64,000 nt of DNA from Lachnospiraceae bacterium (GTDB taxonomy: Bacteria; Bacillota; Clostridia; Lachnospirales; Lachnospiraceae), in the NCBI GenBank assembly GCA_024697065.1, contig JAILGE010000010.1, forward strand, positions 1 through 64,000, written 5' to 3'. The position numbers and the translations under genes were made by a program. The number at the start of each line of letters is the position of its first letter. The stretch's first letter is position 1. The notes beneath the pieces are model-generated. The model ran no database searches. It was not told the origin of the DNA and saw only the letters and a program-made list of their open reading frames with translations. Shown piece after piece: positions 23,820-32,892 of the stretch.

Positions 23820-26069
23820 ATGAAAGAAAAAGAACAGGATAGAATAATCAAAACGGCATATTCCGATGTGATGCAGAAATCTTATATCGATTATGCCATG
23901 AGTGTTATCATTGCCCGTGCGCTTCCGGACGTAAGGGACGGACTTAAGCCGGTTCAGAGAAGAACACTTTATGATATGCACGAACTCGGCATACATTACA
24001 ACGGAGCCTACAGAAAGAGTGCACGTATTGTCGGTGATACCATGGGTAAATATCATCCCCACGGTGATTCATCCATCTATGATGCTCTTGTTGTCATGAG
24101 CCAGGATTTCAAGAAGGGTCTTGCACTTGTTGACGGTCATGGTAACTTTGGTAACATCGAAGGAGACGGCGCCGCTGCCATGCGATATACCGAGGCAAGA
24201 CTTACCAAGATCGCGGAAGAAAATCTCCTGTCGGACCTTGATAAGGATGTGGTTGATTTCATTCCCAACTTTGATGAGACCGAAAAAGAGCCTTCCGTGC
24301 TCCCGGCCAGATTCTCCAATCTGTTGGTAAACGGATCTGAGGGTATCGCTGTAGGTATGGCGACAAATATACCGCCTCATAACCTTGCGGAAGTTATAGA
24401 AGCGACCAAGGCTTATATCAAAAATGAGGATATAACCACTGATGAACTTATGAAATACGTCAGCGGGCCGGATTTCCCCACGGGAGGCATCATAACCAAT
24501 AAGGATGAGCTTCCGGAGATCTACAGGACCGGTGTCGGTAAGGTAAAGATCCGGGGAAAGATAGAAGTGGAACAGGCAAAGGGCGGACATATCCTTGTTG
24601 TTATCACTGAGATCCCTTATACAATGATAGGTGCAGGAATATCCAAGTTCCTTCAGGACGTGGCTGCGCTTCAGGAGACAAGAAAGACTACAGATATCGT
24701 AGATATCTCAAACCAGTCATCCAAAGAAGGTATCCGCATTGTAATAGAATTAAAGAAGGATGCTGACGTAGAGAATTTCAAAAATCTTTTATACAAGAAG
24801 ACAAGGCTTGAAGATACTTTCGGCGTAAATATGCTGGCTATCGCCAACAGCCGTCCCGAGACTCTCTCACTCCGCGAAGCCATCAGATACAATGTTGAAT
24901 TCCAGTTTGAGGTCAACAGGAGAAAATATACAACGCTCCTTAAAAAAGAACGGGAGAAGAAGGAAGTTCAGGAAGGTCTTATCAAAGCCTGCAACGTTAT
25001 CGATCTGATCATTGAGATACTCAGAGGCTCCAGAGACCGCGCCCAGGCTAAAGCCTGCCTTGTGGAGGGAAAGACTGACGGCATTAAATTCAAAGCCAAC
25101 GAATCAAAGATCATGGCGGGAATGCTTCATTTTACCGAACGTCAGGCAGATGCGATACTTGAGCTCAGACTCTACAGACTTATCGGCCTGGAGATCGATG
25201 CTTTAAAGAAGCAGTATGAAGAGACTACTGCCAATATCTACAAATATGAGGATATCCTTGACAGAAAGGATTCCATGGCCCGGGAGATCATAAAGGATCT
25301 TGATCTCATCAAGAAGCAGTTCTCAAGAGAGCGCCGTACCATCATCGATAATGTGGCTGAAGCGGTTGTTGTGGAGAAGCCCGTTGAAGAGATCGATATG
25401 GTATTCCTTATGGATCGTTTCGGATATTGCAGAGTTATAGATACCGCTACTTATGAGCGCAATAAGGAAGCTGCCGATACGGAGAATTCATATATAGTCA
25501 ATTGTAAGAATACGGGTAAACTCTGTGTATTTACCAATAAGGGAAATATGCACAGCTTTAAGGTAAGCGATCTTCCCTACGGTAAATTCAGAGACAAAGG
25601 TTTGCCCATCGATAATATCAGCGGATTTGATTCCAAGGAAGAAGATCCTGTTCTTGTTATGAGCAGAGATGATATATCCGCAATTAAATTCATATTTGTG
25701 ACAAAACAGAGTATGATCAAATACGTTGACGGCAGTGAGTTCGATGTTGCCAAGAAGACCGTTGCAGCAACAAAGCTCAATGACGACGATGAGCTTAAGG
25801 GCGTCTGCGTCATGACGCCTGAGACCTATGTTGTAATGGCTTCGCATAAGGGATATCTGCTCAAGATCGACACAACACAGATCCCCGAAAAGAAGAAAGC
25901 CGCAGTGGGTGTACGCGGAATGAAGCTTGGTTCGGACGATCATATTGAGGAAGTATTCTTTGGCAATTCCGCAGAAGAGAAGAATATTGTAAAATTCCAT
26001 GAGAAGCATATCGATCTTCAGATCCTTAAGCCTGCGAACCGTGACGGCAAAGGATCGAAGATGCGATAA
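23820..26069 (+). CDS. parC: Type IIA DNA topoisomerase subunit A (ParC-like)
   Basis: This is the DNA-cleaving subunit. The 749-residue protein has the winged helix with KPVQRRTLYDM, catalytic Tyr123 in AAAMRYTEARL, and beta-propeller blades in the C-terminal third. The canonical GyrA box (QRRGGKG) is absent; the nearest equivalents are GKFRDKG and AAVGVRGMK. This argues for decatenating topoisomerase IV rather than supercoiling gyrase. The quinolone region keeps Ser84 and Asp88 (HGDSSIYD), the drug-sensitive form. Length is shorter than typical GyrA (about 820-870). Confidence 0.85.
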   Translation: MKEKEQDRIIKTAYSDVMQKSYIDYAMSVIIARALPDVRDGLKPVQRRTLYDMHELGIHYNGAYRKSARIVGDTMGKYHPHGDSSIYDALVVMSQDFKKGLALVDGHGNFGNIEGDGAAAMRYTEARLTKIAEENLLSDLDKDVVDFIPNFDETEKEPSVLPARFSNLLVNGSEGIAVGMATNIPPHNLAEVIEATKAYIKNEDITTDELMKYVSGPDFPTGGIITNKDELPEIYRTGVGKVKIRGKIEVEQAKGGHILVVITEIPYTMIGAGISKFLQDVAALQETRKTTDIVDISNQSSKEGIRIVIELKKDADVENFKNLLYKKTRLEDTFGVNMLAIANSRPETLSLREAIRYNVEFQFEVNRRKYTTLLKKEREKKEVQEGLIKACNVIDLIIEILRGSRDRAQAKACLVEGKTDGIKFKANESKIMAGMLHFTERQADAILELRLYRLIGLEIDALKKQYEETTANIYKYEDILDRKDSMAREIIKDLDLIKKQFSRERRTIIDNVAEAVVVEKPVEEIDMVFLMDRFGYCRVIDTATYERNKEAADTENSYIVNCKNTGKLCVFTNKGNMHSFKVSDLPYGKFRDKGLPIDNISGFDSKEEDPVLVMSRDDISAIKFIFVTKQSMIKYVDGSEFDVAKKTVAATKLNDDDELKGVCVMTPETYVVMASHKGYLLKIDTTQIPEKKKAAVGVRGMKLGSDDHIEEVFFGNSAEEKNIVKFHEKHIDLQILKPANRDGKGSKMR

Positions 26070-26080
26070 AATGCTTTTGA

Positions 26081-26128
26081 CAGTCCGGGTGCCGGTCCGG
26101 TGGACGGACTGAAGACAGCAGCGGACTG
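26081..26128 (+). other. GC-rich alternative hairpins between parC and rsmD
   Basis: CAGTCCG (26081-26087) can pair with CGGACTG at 26105-26111 or with the identical CGGACTG at 26122-26128; GTCC/GGAC can also pair inside. No T-run follows. It may be a processing or attenuation element. Confidence 0.4.
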
Positions 26129-26154
26129 TTACAAGGATTATTTGGAGGGATAAT

Positions 26155-26703
26155 ATGCGTGTTATCGCAGGAAGCGCCAGAAGTCTTATACTTAAGACTC
26201 CGGCCGGTGATACAACCAGACCTACAAGTGACAGGATCAAGGAGACACTCTTTAATATCCTGATGAATGACATACCTGATTCCGTTTTTGTGGATCTTTG
26301 TTCCGGAAGCGGACAGATCGGTATCGAGGCTTTAAGCCGTGGGGCGGGTAAGGCTTATTTTATTGATAATGATTCCACAGCTATCGGATGTATAGATGCA
26401 AATCTCAAACATACAAAGATGATGGATAAGTCAGTGGTCCTTAAACAGGATGCCGTGACTTCCCTTAGCTATGGTATACGCGAGAGGGCCGATATCATCT
26501 TTGCGGATCCTCCTTACGGCAAGGGGATAGATGAACAGATACTAGCTGCGGCTGCCGGTTCAAAGGCGGTGGACAAGGATACTCTCATCATAGTCGAAGA
26601 GCTTAAAGATCGTGATTTTGCCTTTGCAAACGATCTGGGATTTGATATCATCAGAGAGAAAATTTACAAGACAAATAAGCATGTTTTTTTGAGAAAGGCC
26701 TGA
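26155..26703 (+). CDS. rsmD: 16S rRNA (guanine(966)-N(2))-methyltransferase RsmD
   Basis: RsmD methylates G966 of 16S rRNA using S-adenosylmethionine. The 182-residue protein opens with the family signature MRVIAGSARSL, then RPTSDRIKETLFNIL, the SAM-binding loop DLCSGSGQIGIEALSRGA and the catalytic DPPY tetrad (IIFADPPYGKG). It precedes coaD by 22 bases, the standard rsmD-coaD order in Firmicutes. TGGAGGG lies eight bases before the ATG. Confidence 0.95.
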   Translation: MRVIAGSARSLILKTPAGDTTRPTSDRIKETLFNILMNDIPDSVFVDLCSGSGQIGIEALSRGAGKAYFIDNDSTAIGCIDANLKHTKMMDKSVVLKQDAVTSLSYGIRERADIIFADPPYGKGIDEQILAAAAGSKAVDKDTLIIVEELKDRDFAFANDLGFDIIREKIYKTNKHVFLRKA

Positions 26704-26725
26704 AATAAAGGGCAAGGGTTTATAA

Positions 26726-27211
26726 ATGAAAAAGGCTGTCTATCCCGGAAGCTTTGATCCGATGACATTCGGACATCTTGATGTTATAAGGCGTGCGGCC
26801 AGCATGTTCGATGAGCTGACCGTTGCTGTGCTTAATAACACGACAAAGTCTCCGTTGTTTTCCATTGATGAACGTGTTAAAATACTTGCGGAAGCGACGA
26901 AGGATCTGACTAATGTCAGGATTGACTCCTTCAGCGGTCTTCTTGTAGATTATTGCAGGGAGAAAGATGTACATATTATTATCCGAGGTCTCCGTGCCAT
27001 TACGGATTTTGAGTATGAGCTTCAGACCGCACAGACCAACAGAAAGCTTTCGGATGATGATGTGGATACAATATTCCTGACTACAAGTCTGGCTTATTCT
27101 TATCTGAGTTCATCCGCAGTTAAACAGATCGCAACATTCGGCGGAGATATATCACAGTTTGTTCCTGATTTTGAAGTCCCGCTTATTGTTGAGAAATATC
27201 GTAAGAATTGA
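26726..27211 (+). CDS. coaD: Phosphopantetheine adenylyltransferase (CoaD)
   Basis: CoaD transfers AMP from ATP to 4'-phosphopantetheine, the penultimate step of coenzyme A synthesis. The 161-residue protein has the nucleotidyltransferase motif TFGH at 14-17 after [20 protein letters not shown], and the [12 protein letters not shown] motif for ATP binding. Length and motifs are complete. It is translated with rsmD and followed by a coiled-coil gene often placed next to it in Clostridia. Confidence 0.96.
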   Translation: MKKAVYPGSFDPMTFGHLDVIRRAASMFDELTVAVLNNTTKSPLFSIDERVKILAEATKDLTNVRIDSFSGLLVDYCREKDVHIIIRGLRAITDFEYELQTAQTNRKLSDDDVDTIFLTTSLAYSYLSSSAVKQIATFGGDISQFVPDFEVPLIVEKYRKN

Positions 27212-27248
27212 TTTGAGCTTTTAGCTCTTTGGGGGAAAGGAACCAAAT

Positions 27249-28004
27249 ATGGCTAAGACTAAAGCGAAGTTGAAGATCAATCAGACTATTGATGAAATTT
27301 TCACTTTTCTTGATAACGGCAAAGCTTCTTTTATGCATCCTGAACTTGTCAGGGTCAATCGTGAAGAGCTCACCGATCTTTTAAATGATCTTAGGAAGAA
27401 CACTCCTTCGGAAGTGGCGCGCTATGCGGAAATCTGCGACCAGAAGGAAACCATTATCAGCGAGGCTGAGGAAGAGGCTGCCCGCATCAGACGTGAGGCC
27501 AAGGAACAGTCTACTCAGATGCTCAGTGAAGTGACTGAGAAGACAAATGAGATGGTCAGTGAAAATGAGATCTATCTCAGAGCCAAGAAAAATGCCGATC
27601 AGGTGATCGATCAGGCCAGAGAACATGCTGAGCAGATGCTGGCAGATGCTGAGAATCAGGCAAGGAGAACCTTATCTGAGGCGCAGGCAGAGGCTGATCG
27701 TATAATGAATGAAGCTGATGCTTACGCCAGAGATTATTATACGGGCACCAAGGATTATCTTGATTCCATGCTCCGTAATATGCAGATGCTTGTAGCGGAT
27801 TGTATCAGCTCTACAACAAGCAATACGGACAGACTTCTTTCATCTCTGAATCAGGTTCAGCAGACAGTGACCCAGAATCTGGAAGCTCTCAATCAGGTAC
27901 CTGAACAGACAGCTGAAGATAATGCCGGGGTATCGGAATATACAGAGGGTCAGGACACATTGCAACTCGATACTGCAGAGGGCACCGGTCAGGCAGAATC
28001 ATAA
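27249..28004 (+). CDS. Coiled-coil protein of unknown function, DivIVA/ATPase-subunit-like
   Basis: The 251-residue protein has a short N-terminal globular region (about 1-60), a long Glu/Ala/Arg-rich coiled coil (about 60-160, with heptads such as EEEAARIRREAKEQ and EAEADRIMNEADAYARDYY), and an acidic, Gln/Thr-rich disordered tail. No enzyme motif is seen. Similar proteins downstream of coaD in Clostridia are often labelled ATPase or DivIVA-like; a role in cell-pole or envelope organisation is only a guess. A terminator follows. Confidence 0.75.
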   Translation: MAKTKAKLKINQTIDEIFTFLDNGKASFMHPELVRVNREELTDLLNDLRKNTPSEVARYAEICDQKETIISEAEEEAARIRREAKEQSTQMLSEVTEKTNEMVSENEIYLRAKKNADQVIDQAREHAEQMLADAENQARRTLSEAQAEADRIMNEADAYARDYYTGTKDYLDSMLRNMQMLVADCISSTTSNTDRLLSSLNQVQQTVTQNLEALNQVPEQTAEDNAGVSEYTEGQDTLQLDTAEGTGQAES

Positions 28005-28015
28005 ATATAATTACT

Positions 28016-28041
28016 AAAACCGGCGGATGCCGGTTTTTTTG
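28016..28041 (+). terminator. Terminator after the coiled-coil gene
   Basis: ACCGGC (28019-28024), loop GGAT, GCCGGT (28029-28034), then TTTTTT. It abuts the ribosome site of the next gene, so read-through is needed or a promoter lies within. Confidence 0.85.
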
Positions 28042-28053
28042 TGGAGGCATGGT

Positions 28054-28653
28054 TTGGATAACGGAAATAATAAAAAGATCATAAAAGGTGAATATGGTTA
28101 TCTGAAAGCCGAAAGAAAGAGAGTGATGTTATTTACTTTGTTATTGTTTGCTTCTTCCTTCGGCATACTGGCAGTGGGACTTATTATCTGGAAAACTAAC
28201 AGAAATTTTCTCTCCATTGCGGCAGTGCTTGGGCTTTTACCGGCCGTCAGATATCTGACCAATGCCATAATCTGTGAGAAGGCTGTAAAATCCGCTGTCT
28301 GCGATAAGGAGCTGGCGGATAAGATTAAGAAGACAGGATACGATTATGTGCTCATGGATCTGTATATGACTTCATATGATGCTTCATTCCCGATACCTGC
28401 TCTCGCTGCCGATGATTCGTCCGTTATCGGGATTCTTAAAGATGATGGCAAGATTAAGTCTGATGCAGCCAAGGCTGAAAAACACATTACCGATATGATG
28501 TCTCAAAACGGTATAAAGAATAAGACTGTTAAACTTTTTGAATCCGAAGATAAATTTCTTGAGAGAGTAAAACAGCTCGCATCCAGAGAAAACGATATTG
28601 ATGAAGAAACTGTTAAAGCTATCCTGAAACTTATGATGGAGATCTCACTCTGA
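28054..28653 (+). CDS. Small membrane protein of unknown function
   Basis: I read the start as TTG 28054 because GTGGAGG (28041-28047) is six bases away; the only upstream in-frame ATG (28027) lies in the loop of the preceding terminator. The 199-residue product has two hydrophobic segments (about 22-45 and 52-72) and a soluble C-terminal region of about 120 residues with EKHITDMMSQNGIKNK and a charged ending. I do not recognise a family. It is followed three bases later by an RluA-type gene, so the two are translated together. Confidence 0.7.
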   Translation: MDNGNNKKIIKGEYGYLKAERKRVMLFTLLLFASSFGILAVGLIIWKTNRNFLSIAAVLGLLPAVRYLTNAIICEKAVKSAVCDKELADKIKKTGYDYVLMDLYMTSYDASFPIPALAADDSSVIGILKDDGKIKSDAAKAEKHITDMMSQNGIKNKTVKLFESEDKFLERVKQLASRENDIDEETVKAILKLMMEISL

Positions 28654-28656
28654 GCA

Positions 28657-29664
28657 ATGAAGGAGATAATAATAAACGAAAAAGATTCCGGACAGCGTCT
28701 TGATAAGTATCTGAAGAAGTATATGCCTTCTGCAGGTACAGGTTTTTTATATAAAATGCTTCGCAAGAAGAATATAGTTTTAAACGGAAAGAAAGCGGAA
28801 GGCAATGAGCTGCTTAAAGCAGGTGATGGCATCCGCATCTTTTTTTCTGATGGGACTTTGGAAAAGATGCGACATAAGACGGAGGAACCTGCCGGTAACG
28901 GGGGGGCATATCCGGAAAAAACCGGTAAAGGAAAAGGCTCAAAGGGAAGTCCGGATGAGGGTGATATCAGGATAAATGTCATCTATGAGAATGAAGATAT
29001 CCTGATAATGGATAAGCCTGCCGGGCTCCTCAGTCAGGGAGATGAAAGCGGAGAAATATCAGCCAATGATCTGCTCAGACGATACTGCCTTGATAAGGGA
29101 GCAGCTCCCGATGAAACCTACAGACCTTCGGTCTGCAACAGACTTGACCGTAATACTTCCGGACTTCTTTTATGCGCCAAGAGCTATGCCGGAAGCAGGT
29201 TCCTGAATCATATGATCAAAAGCCATCTGCTGAAAAAAATCTATCTGGCAACAGCAGAAGGTTTGATAGAAAAAGGCGGGAGGCTGGACGGATATCTGGA
29301 AAAGGACGGAGCATCCAATAAAGTGTTTATACGTAATTCCGGAAAAGAGTCCGGACATATCATCACTGTATACAGACCCCTGAAGCATGATGGGCGATAT
29401 ACGGAGATCGAGGTTGAACTGATAACGGGAAAATCTCATCAGATAAGGGCTCATATGGCTTCCATAGGGCACCCGCTTGCGGGTGATGTTAAATACGGCG
29501 GACATCCTTTTAAAGGGAAACGTGTCCAGCAATTATGTGCATATAAGATAATCTTTCCGAAAGCTGTTGATGATACAAAAGATGATAACATTCAGCGTCT
29601 TTTGAAGGAACTGTTAAAAGACAAGCCTGACGGGACATTCACTTCAAACACCGGAGGGTTGTAA
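28657..29664 (+). CDS. RluA-family pseudouridine synthase with S4 domain
   Basis: It converts uridine to pseudouridine in rRNA or tRNA. The 335-residue protein has an N-terminal S4 RNA-binding domain (about 10-65, LDKYLKKYMPSAGTGFLYKML and IVLNGKKAE) and a synthase domain with the catalytic Asp in NRLDRNTSGLLL and KSHQIRAHMASIGHPLAGD. A charged, Gly/Lys-rich linker of about 30 residues joins them. The exact target among RluC/RluD-like enzymes cannot be read from the sequence. Confidence 0.9.
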   Translation: MKEIIINEKDSGQRLDKYLKKYMPSAGTGFLYKMLRKKNIVLNGKKAEGNELLKAGDGIRIFFSDGTLEKMRHKTEEPAGNGGAYPEKTGKGKGSKGSPDEGDIRINVIYENEDILIMDKPAGLLSQGDESGEISANDLLRRYCLDKGAAPDETYRPSVCNRLDRNTSGLLLCAKSYAGSRFLNHMIKSHLLKKIYLATAEGLIEKGGRLDGYLEKDGASNKVFIRNSGKESGHIITVYRPLKHDGRYTEIEVELITGKSHQIRAHMASIGHPLAGDVKYGGHPFKGKRVQQLCAYKIIFPKAVDDTKDDNIQRLLKELLKDKPDGTFTSNTGGL

Positions 29665-29687
29665 ATAACGCTTCCCATCTGCGATTG

Positions 29688-29717
29688 TTGACATAAGATC
29701 AGGATTTAAGATATACT
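29688..29717 (+). promoter_or_regulatory. Promoter of the his operon
   Basis: TTGACA (29688-29693), 18-base spacer, TATACT (29712-29717), 43 bases before the hisZ ATG. I see no T-box or leader peptide in this short leader. Confidence 0.65.
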
Positions 29718-29759
29718 TTAAGTTCGGAAAGAAGCGAAATATTAAGACCGGAGAATGAT

Positions 29760-30872
29760 ATGGAACAAAAATTGATCCACACGCCGGATGGGGTACGTGA
29801 TCTGTACGGTACCGAGCTGCGTGCAAAGAAGAATACAGAAAAGAAGATAATCGAAAAATTCAGGATGTATGGCTATAAAGAAATAGAAACGCCTGCTTTC
29901 GAATATTTTGATATTTTTTCGAATGAAATAGGAACCACTCCTTCCAGAGAATTGTACAAATTCTTTGATAAAGAAGGGGATACACTGGTCCTCAGACCTG
30001 ATTTTACGCCGTCCATTGCAAGGTGTGCTTCAAAATATTTCCTTGAAAACGGCGAAGAAGCAAGACTTTGCTACAGCGGCAGAGCCTATAATAACACATT
30101 AAGCCTTCAGGGTAAGCTTAAGGAGACGACACAGGTTGGCGCTGAGTTCATCAACGACGGAAAGGCTGATGCCGATGCCGATGTACTGGCCATGGTCATA
30201 GAGACCATGAAAGAGATCGGATTTAAGGATTTCACCGTAAGCATCGGACAGGTTGATTTCTTTAAAGGCCTTTGCGACGAGGCGGGGCTTGATGATGATG
30301 CTATCGCCAGATTAAGAGAACAGATTTCCGTAAAGAACTATTTCGGTGCTGCGGAATTCTTAAGCGAACATAATGTTTCAGACAAGATCCAGGAGTTGTT
30401 ACTTAAATCCGGAGATGTTCTTGATGCTGATGAACTGAATGTTCTTATAGATGAGACCGGCAACGAAAAATCAAAGAAAGCATTATTAAGACTTAAGGAA
30501 GTTTATGAACTGATGGAGCTGCAGGGTCTGTCACAGTATATTTCCATCGATCTCGGAATGCTCAGCAAGTTTCATTATTATACCGGCATAATCTTCAAGG
30601 CTTATACATACGGCGCAGCAGATGCTGTTGTTAAAGGCGGAAGATATGACGGACTCCTTGAAAAGTTCGGAAAGAAAGCGCCTGCTATAGGCTGTGTATT
30701 CCTTTTGGATGATATCATGAGCGCACTCAATGCTCTGGGACTTATCGAAGATGATGATGAAAGCCCGGAAGTCATTGAATATACAGATGCGGACAGAGAG
30801 GAAGCATTTAAGAAGATAGCAGCACTCAGAGCATCAGGTAAGCCTGCGTACGGCCGACATTGCCGCAGATAA
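29760..30872 (+). CDS. hisZ: ATP phosphoribosyltransferase regulatory subunit (HisZ)
   Basis: HisZ is a catalytically inactive histidyl-tRNA-synthetase relative that activates short-form HisG and carries histidine feedback. The 370-residue protein starts TPDGVRDLYGTE and shows the class II motif 2 region (LVLRPDFTPSIARC) and YYTGIIFKAYTYG. The last residues (KPAYGRHCRR) look unlike a normal HisZ end. The next frame is open from 30820 into hisG without a stop and encodes a protein-like segment (TADIAADNGASTFYLLV), so a frameshift near 30840 is possible. Confidence 0.9.
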   Translation: MEQKLIHTPDGVRDLYGTELRAKKNTEKKIIEKFRMYGYKEIETPAFEYFDIFSNEIGTTPSRELYKFFDKEGDTLVLRPDFTPSIARCASKYFLENGEEARLCYSGRAYNNTLSLQGKLKETTQVGAEFINDGKADADADVLAMVIETMKEIGFKDFTVSIGQVDFFKGLCDEAGLDDDAIARLREQISVKNYFGAAEFLSEHNVSDKIQELLLKSGDVLDADELNVLIDETGNEKSKKALLRLKEVYELMELQGLSQYISIDLGMLSKFHYYTGIIFKAYTYGAADAVVKGGRYDGLLEKFGKKAPAIGCVFLLDDIMSALNALGLIEDDDESPEVIEYTDADREEAFKKIAALRASGKPAYGRHCRR

Positions 30873-30921
30873 TGGCGCGTCAACATTTTATTTATTGGTA
30901 AAACCAAGGATTGGTCATAAT

Positions 30922-31572
30922 ATGAACGGAGAAAGATATCTTACATTTGCACTTACAAAAGGCAGACTTGCGGAAAAAACATTAAAACTTCTCGAGAAGA
31001 CAGGCATAACCTGTAAAGAGATGGAAGATAAAGAAACGAGAAAGCTTATTTTCGTTAATGAAGAACAGAAGGTAAGATTTTTCCTTGCCAAAGGTCCGGA
31101 CGTACCTACATATGTGGAGTATGGTGTTGCCGACATAGGTGTTACCGGCAAGGATATCATAATGGAAGAAGGCAGAAGATGTTTCGAAGTGCTGGATCTC
31201 GGATTTGGGAAGTGCCGTATGTGCGTATGCGGTCCCGAGAGTGCCAGAGAATTGCTTGAGCACCATCAGATGATCCGTGTCGCCAGCAAATATCCGAATA
31301 TTGCCCGTGATTATTTCTTTAATCGCAAGAATCAGACGGTTGATATAATCAAGCTTAACGGTTCGGTTGAACTCGGACCCGTTGTAGGACTTTCGGATGT
31401 TATAGTTGATATTGTGGAGACCGGATCGACTTTAAAAGCAAACGGACTTGGGGTCCTTGAGGAGGTTTGCCCCCTGTCTGCAAGAGTTATCGTAAATCAG
31501 GTATCAATGCGCATGGAGAATGAACGCATCAAGAAATTGATCGCGGATCTTAAAGCTGCGCTTTCGGAATAA
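30922..31572 (+). CDS. hisG: ATP phosphoribosyltransferase catalytic subunit, short form (HisG)
   Basis: HisG joins ATP and phosphoribosyl pyrophosphate in the first step of histidine synthesis. I choose ATG 30922 (MNGERYLTFALTKGRL) over an upstream in-frame TTG at 30895 because the family starts at RYLTFALTKGRL. The 216-residue length is the short form that needs HisZ, which is directly upstream. The PRPP site is visible as DIVETGSTLKANGL. The ribosome site (AAGGA) is weak, which fits translation coupled to hisZ. Confidence 0.93.
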   Translation: MNGERYLTFALTKGRLAEKTLKLLEKTGITCKEMEDKETRKLIFVNEEQKVRFFLAKGPDVPTYVEYGVADIGVTGKDIIMEEGRRCFEVLDLGFGKCRMCVCGPESARELLEHHQMIRVASKYPNIARDYFFNRKNQTVDIIKLNGSVELGPVVGLSDVIVDIVETGSTLKANGLGVLEEVCPLSARVIVNQVSMRMENERIKKLIADLKAALSE

Positions 31573-31587
31573 TTACAGAGGTGCAAA

Positions 31588-32892
31588 ATGAACATAATAA
31601 CTTTAAATGAAGAAAATAAGAATGTGCTGCGTGAAACCCTTGCCAGGAGAAGTACTTCAGGCTTTAAGGATATTGAGGATAAGGTAGCGGCTATAATAGC
31701 AAATGTCAGAGAAAATGGTGACAAAGCTCTTTTTGAATATTCTGCACAGTTCGATCACTTTGATCTGAACAAGGATAATATCCGTATTACCGAAGAAGAG
31801 ATGCAGGCTGCTGTTGACGAATGCGATCCCGAATTTATCGCTGTGCTCAAGCGCGCGGCTGATAATATACGTGAATTCCACGAGAAACAGCGCCGCCAGT
31901 CATGGATGGAGCCCAAGGCCGACGGTTCCATACTGGGTATCAGATTTACACCGATCGAAATTGCGGGTGTATATGTTCCCGGAGGCAAGGCTGCGTATCC
32001 CTCATCACTTCTTATGAATGTGATACCCGCAAAAGTTGCGGGCGTTGAGCGTATCATAATGTTTACACCCCCCGGACAGGATGGGCATGTAAGTCCCGCC
32101 ACCCTTGCTGCAGCAAAGATCGCAGGGGTTACGGAAGCATACCGCGTGGGTGGAGCACAGGCTGTTGCGGCTATGGCATACGGAACAGAGAGTATCCCAA
32201 GAGTACACAAGATCTGCGGACCCGGAAATATATTTGTAGCTATGGCCAAGAAGGCGGTATACGGACAGGTCAGCATAGATTCCGTTGCAGGTCCCAGTGA
32301 GATACTCGTTCTTGCGGATGAGACAGCAAATCCCCGCTTTGTTGCTGCCGATCTTTTAAGCCAGGCCGAGCATGATGAGATGGCTTCGGCAATCCTTGTG
32401 ACAACTTCAAAGAAGCTTGCCGAGGACGTTAAGAAAGAGATCGAAGGTTTCGTACCGAAGCTTGAGAGAAAAGAGATCATTCAGAAATCTCTTGATAATT
32501 ACGGATTCCTTTTTGTTGCCGACGATATGGACTCCGCTATACTTGCAGTCAATGATATCGCATCCGAACACCTTGAGATCATGACAAAGGATCCTTATGA
32601 GACCATGACAAAGGTAAGAAATGCAGGTGCGATATTCCTGGGAACATATTCATCCGAGCCTCTCGGAGATTATTTTGCGGGACCCAATCACATTCTTCCC
32701 ACTAACGGAACGGCGAAATTCTTCTCGCCTCTTAATGTGGATGACTTTATGAAGAAGACCAGCATCATCTCTTATTCGGAGGATGCGCTTAGAAGGGACT
32801 GCGACGATATCATTTATTTTGCAAATAAGGAAGGTCTGACGGCACATGCCAATTCCATTGCTGTCAGATTCGGGAAGGAAGGCAAATGCTGA
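31588..32892 (+). CDS. hisD: Histidinol dehydrogenase (HisD)
   Basis: HisD oxidises L-histidinol to L-histidine in two NAD-dependent, zinc-requiring steps. The 434-residue protein has the family signature IDSVAGPSEILVLAD, GPGNIFVAMAKK, the catalytic Glu/His in ASEHLEIM, and zinc ligands in LSQAEHDE and GPNHILPT. It is complete. The last codons overlap the start of hisB (TGATG), indicating coupled translation. Confidence 0.96.
   Translation: MNIITLNEENKNVLRETLARRSTSGFKDIEDKVAAIIANVRENGDKALFEYSAQFDHFDLNKDNIRITEEEMQAAVDECDPEFIAVLKRAADNIREFHEKQRRQSWMEPKADGSILGIRFTPIEIAGVYVPGGKAAYPSSLLMNVIPAKVAGVERIIMFTPPGQDGHVSPATLAAAKIAGVTEAYRVGGAQAVAAMAYGTESIPRVHKICGPGNIFVAMAKKAVYGQVSIDSVAGPSEILVLADETANPRFVAADLLSQAEHDEMASAILVTTSKKLAEDVKKEIEGFVPKLERKEIIQKSLDNYGFLFVADDMDSAILAVNDIASEHLEIMTKDPYETMTKVRNAGAIFLGTYSSEPLGDYFAGPNHILPTNGTAKFFSPLNVDDFMKKTSIISYSEDALRRDCDDIIYFANKEGLTAHANSIAVRFGKEGKC

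Noticed and set aside
21802-26069. Replication origin near the topoisomerase genes
   Set aside because: There is no dnaA, dnaN, recF or cluster of TTATCCACA boxes; the A subunit lacks a GyrA box, so the pair fits topoisomerase IV better than the origin-linked gyrase genes.
25488-26273. 261-residue open frame on the minus strand
   Set aside because: It spans the end of parC and the start of rsmD antisense; both plus-strand genes have strong family motifs.
30895-30921. TTG start for hisG at 30895
   Set aside because: The nine extra residues are outside the usual HisG start and no ribosome site precedes the TTG; ATG 30922 aligns with the family.
31755-32480. 241-residue open frame on the minus strand
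   Set aside because: It is antisense to hisD and Ser/Ala/Ile-rich, a codon-usage shadow.
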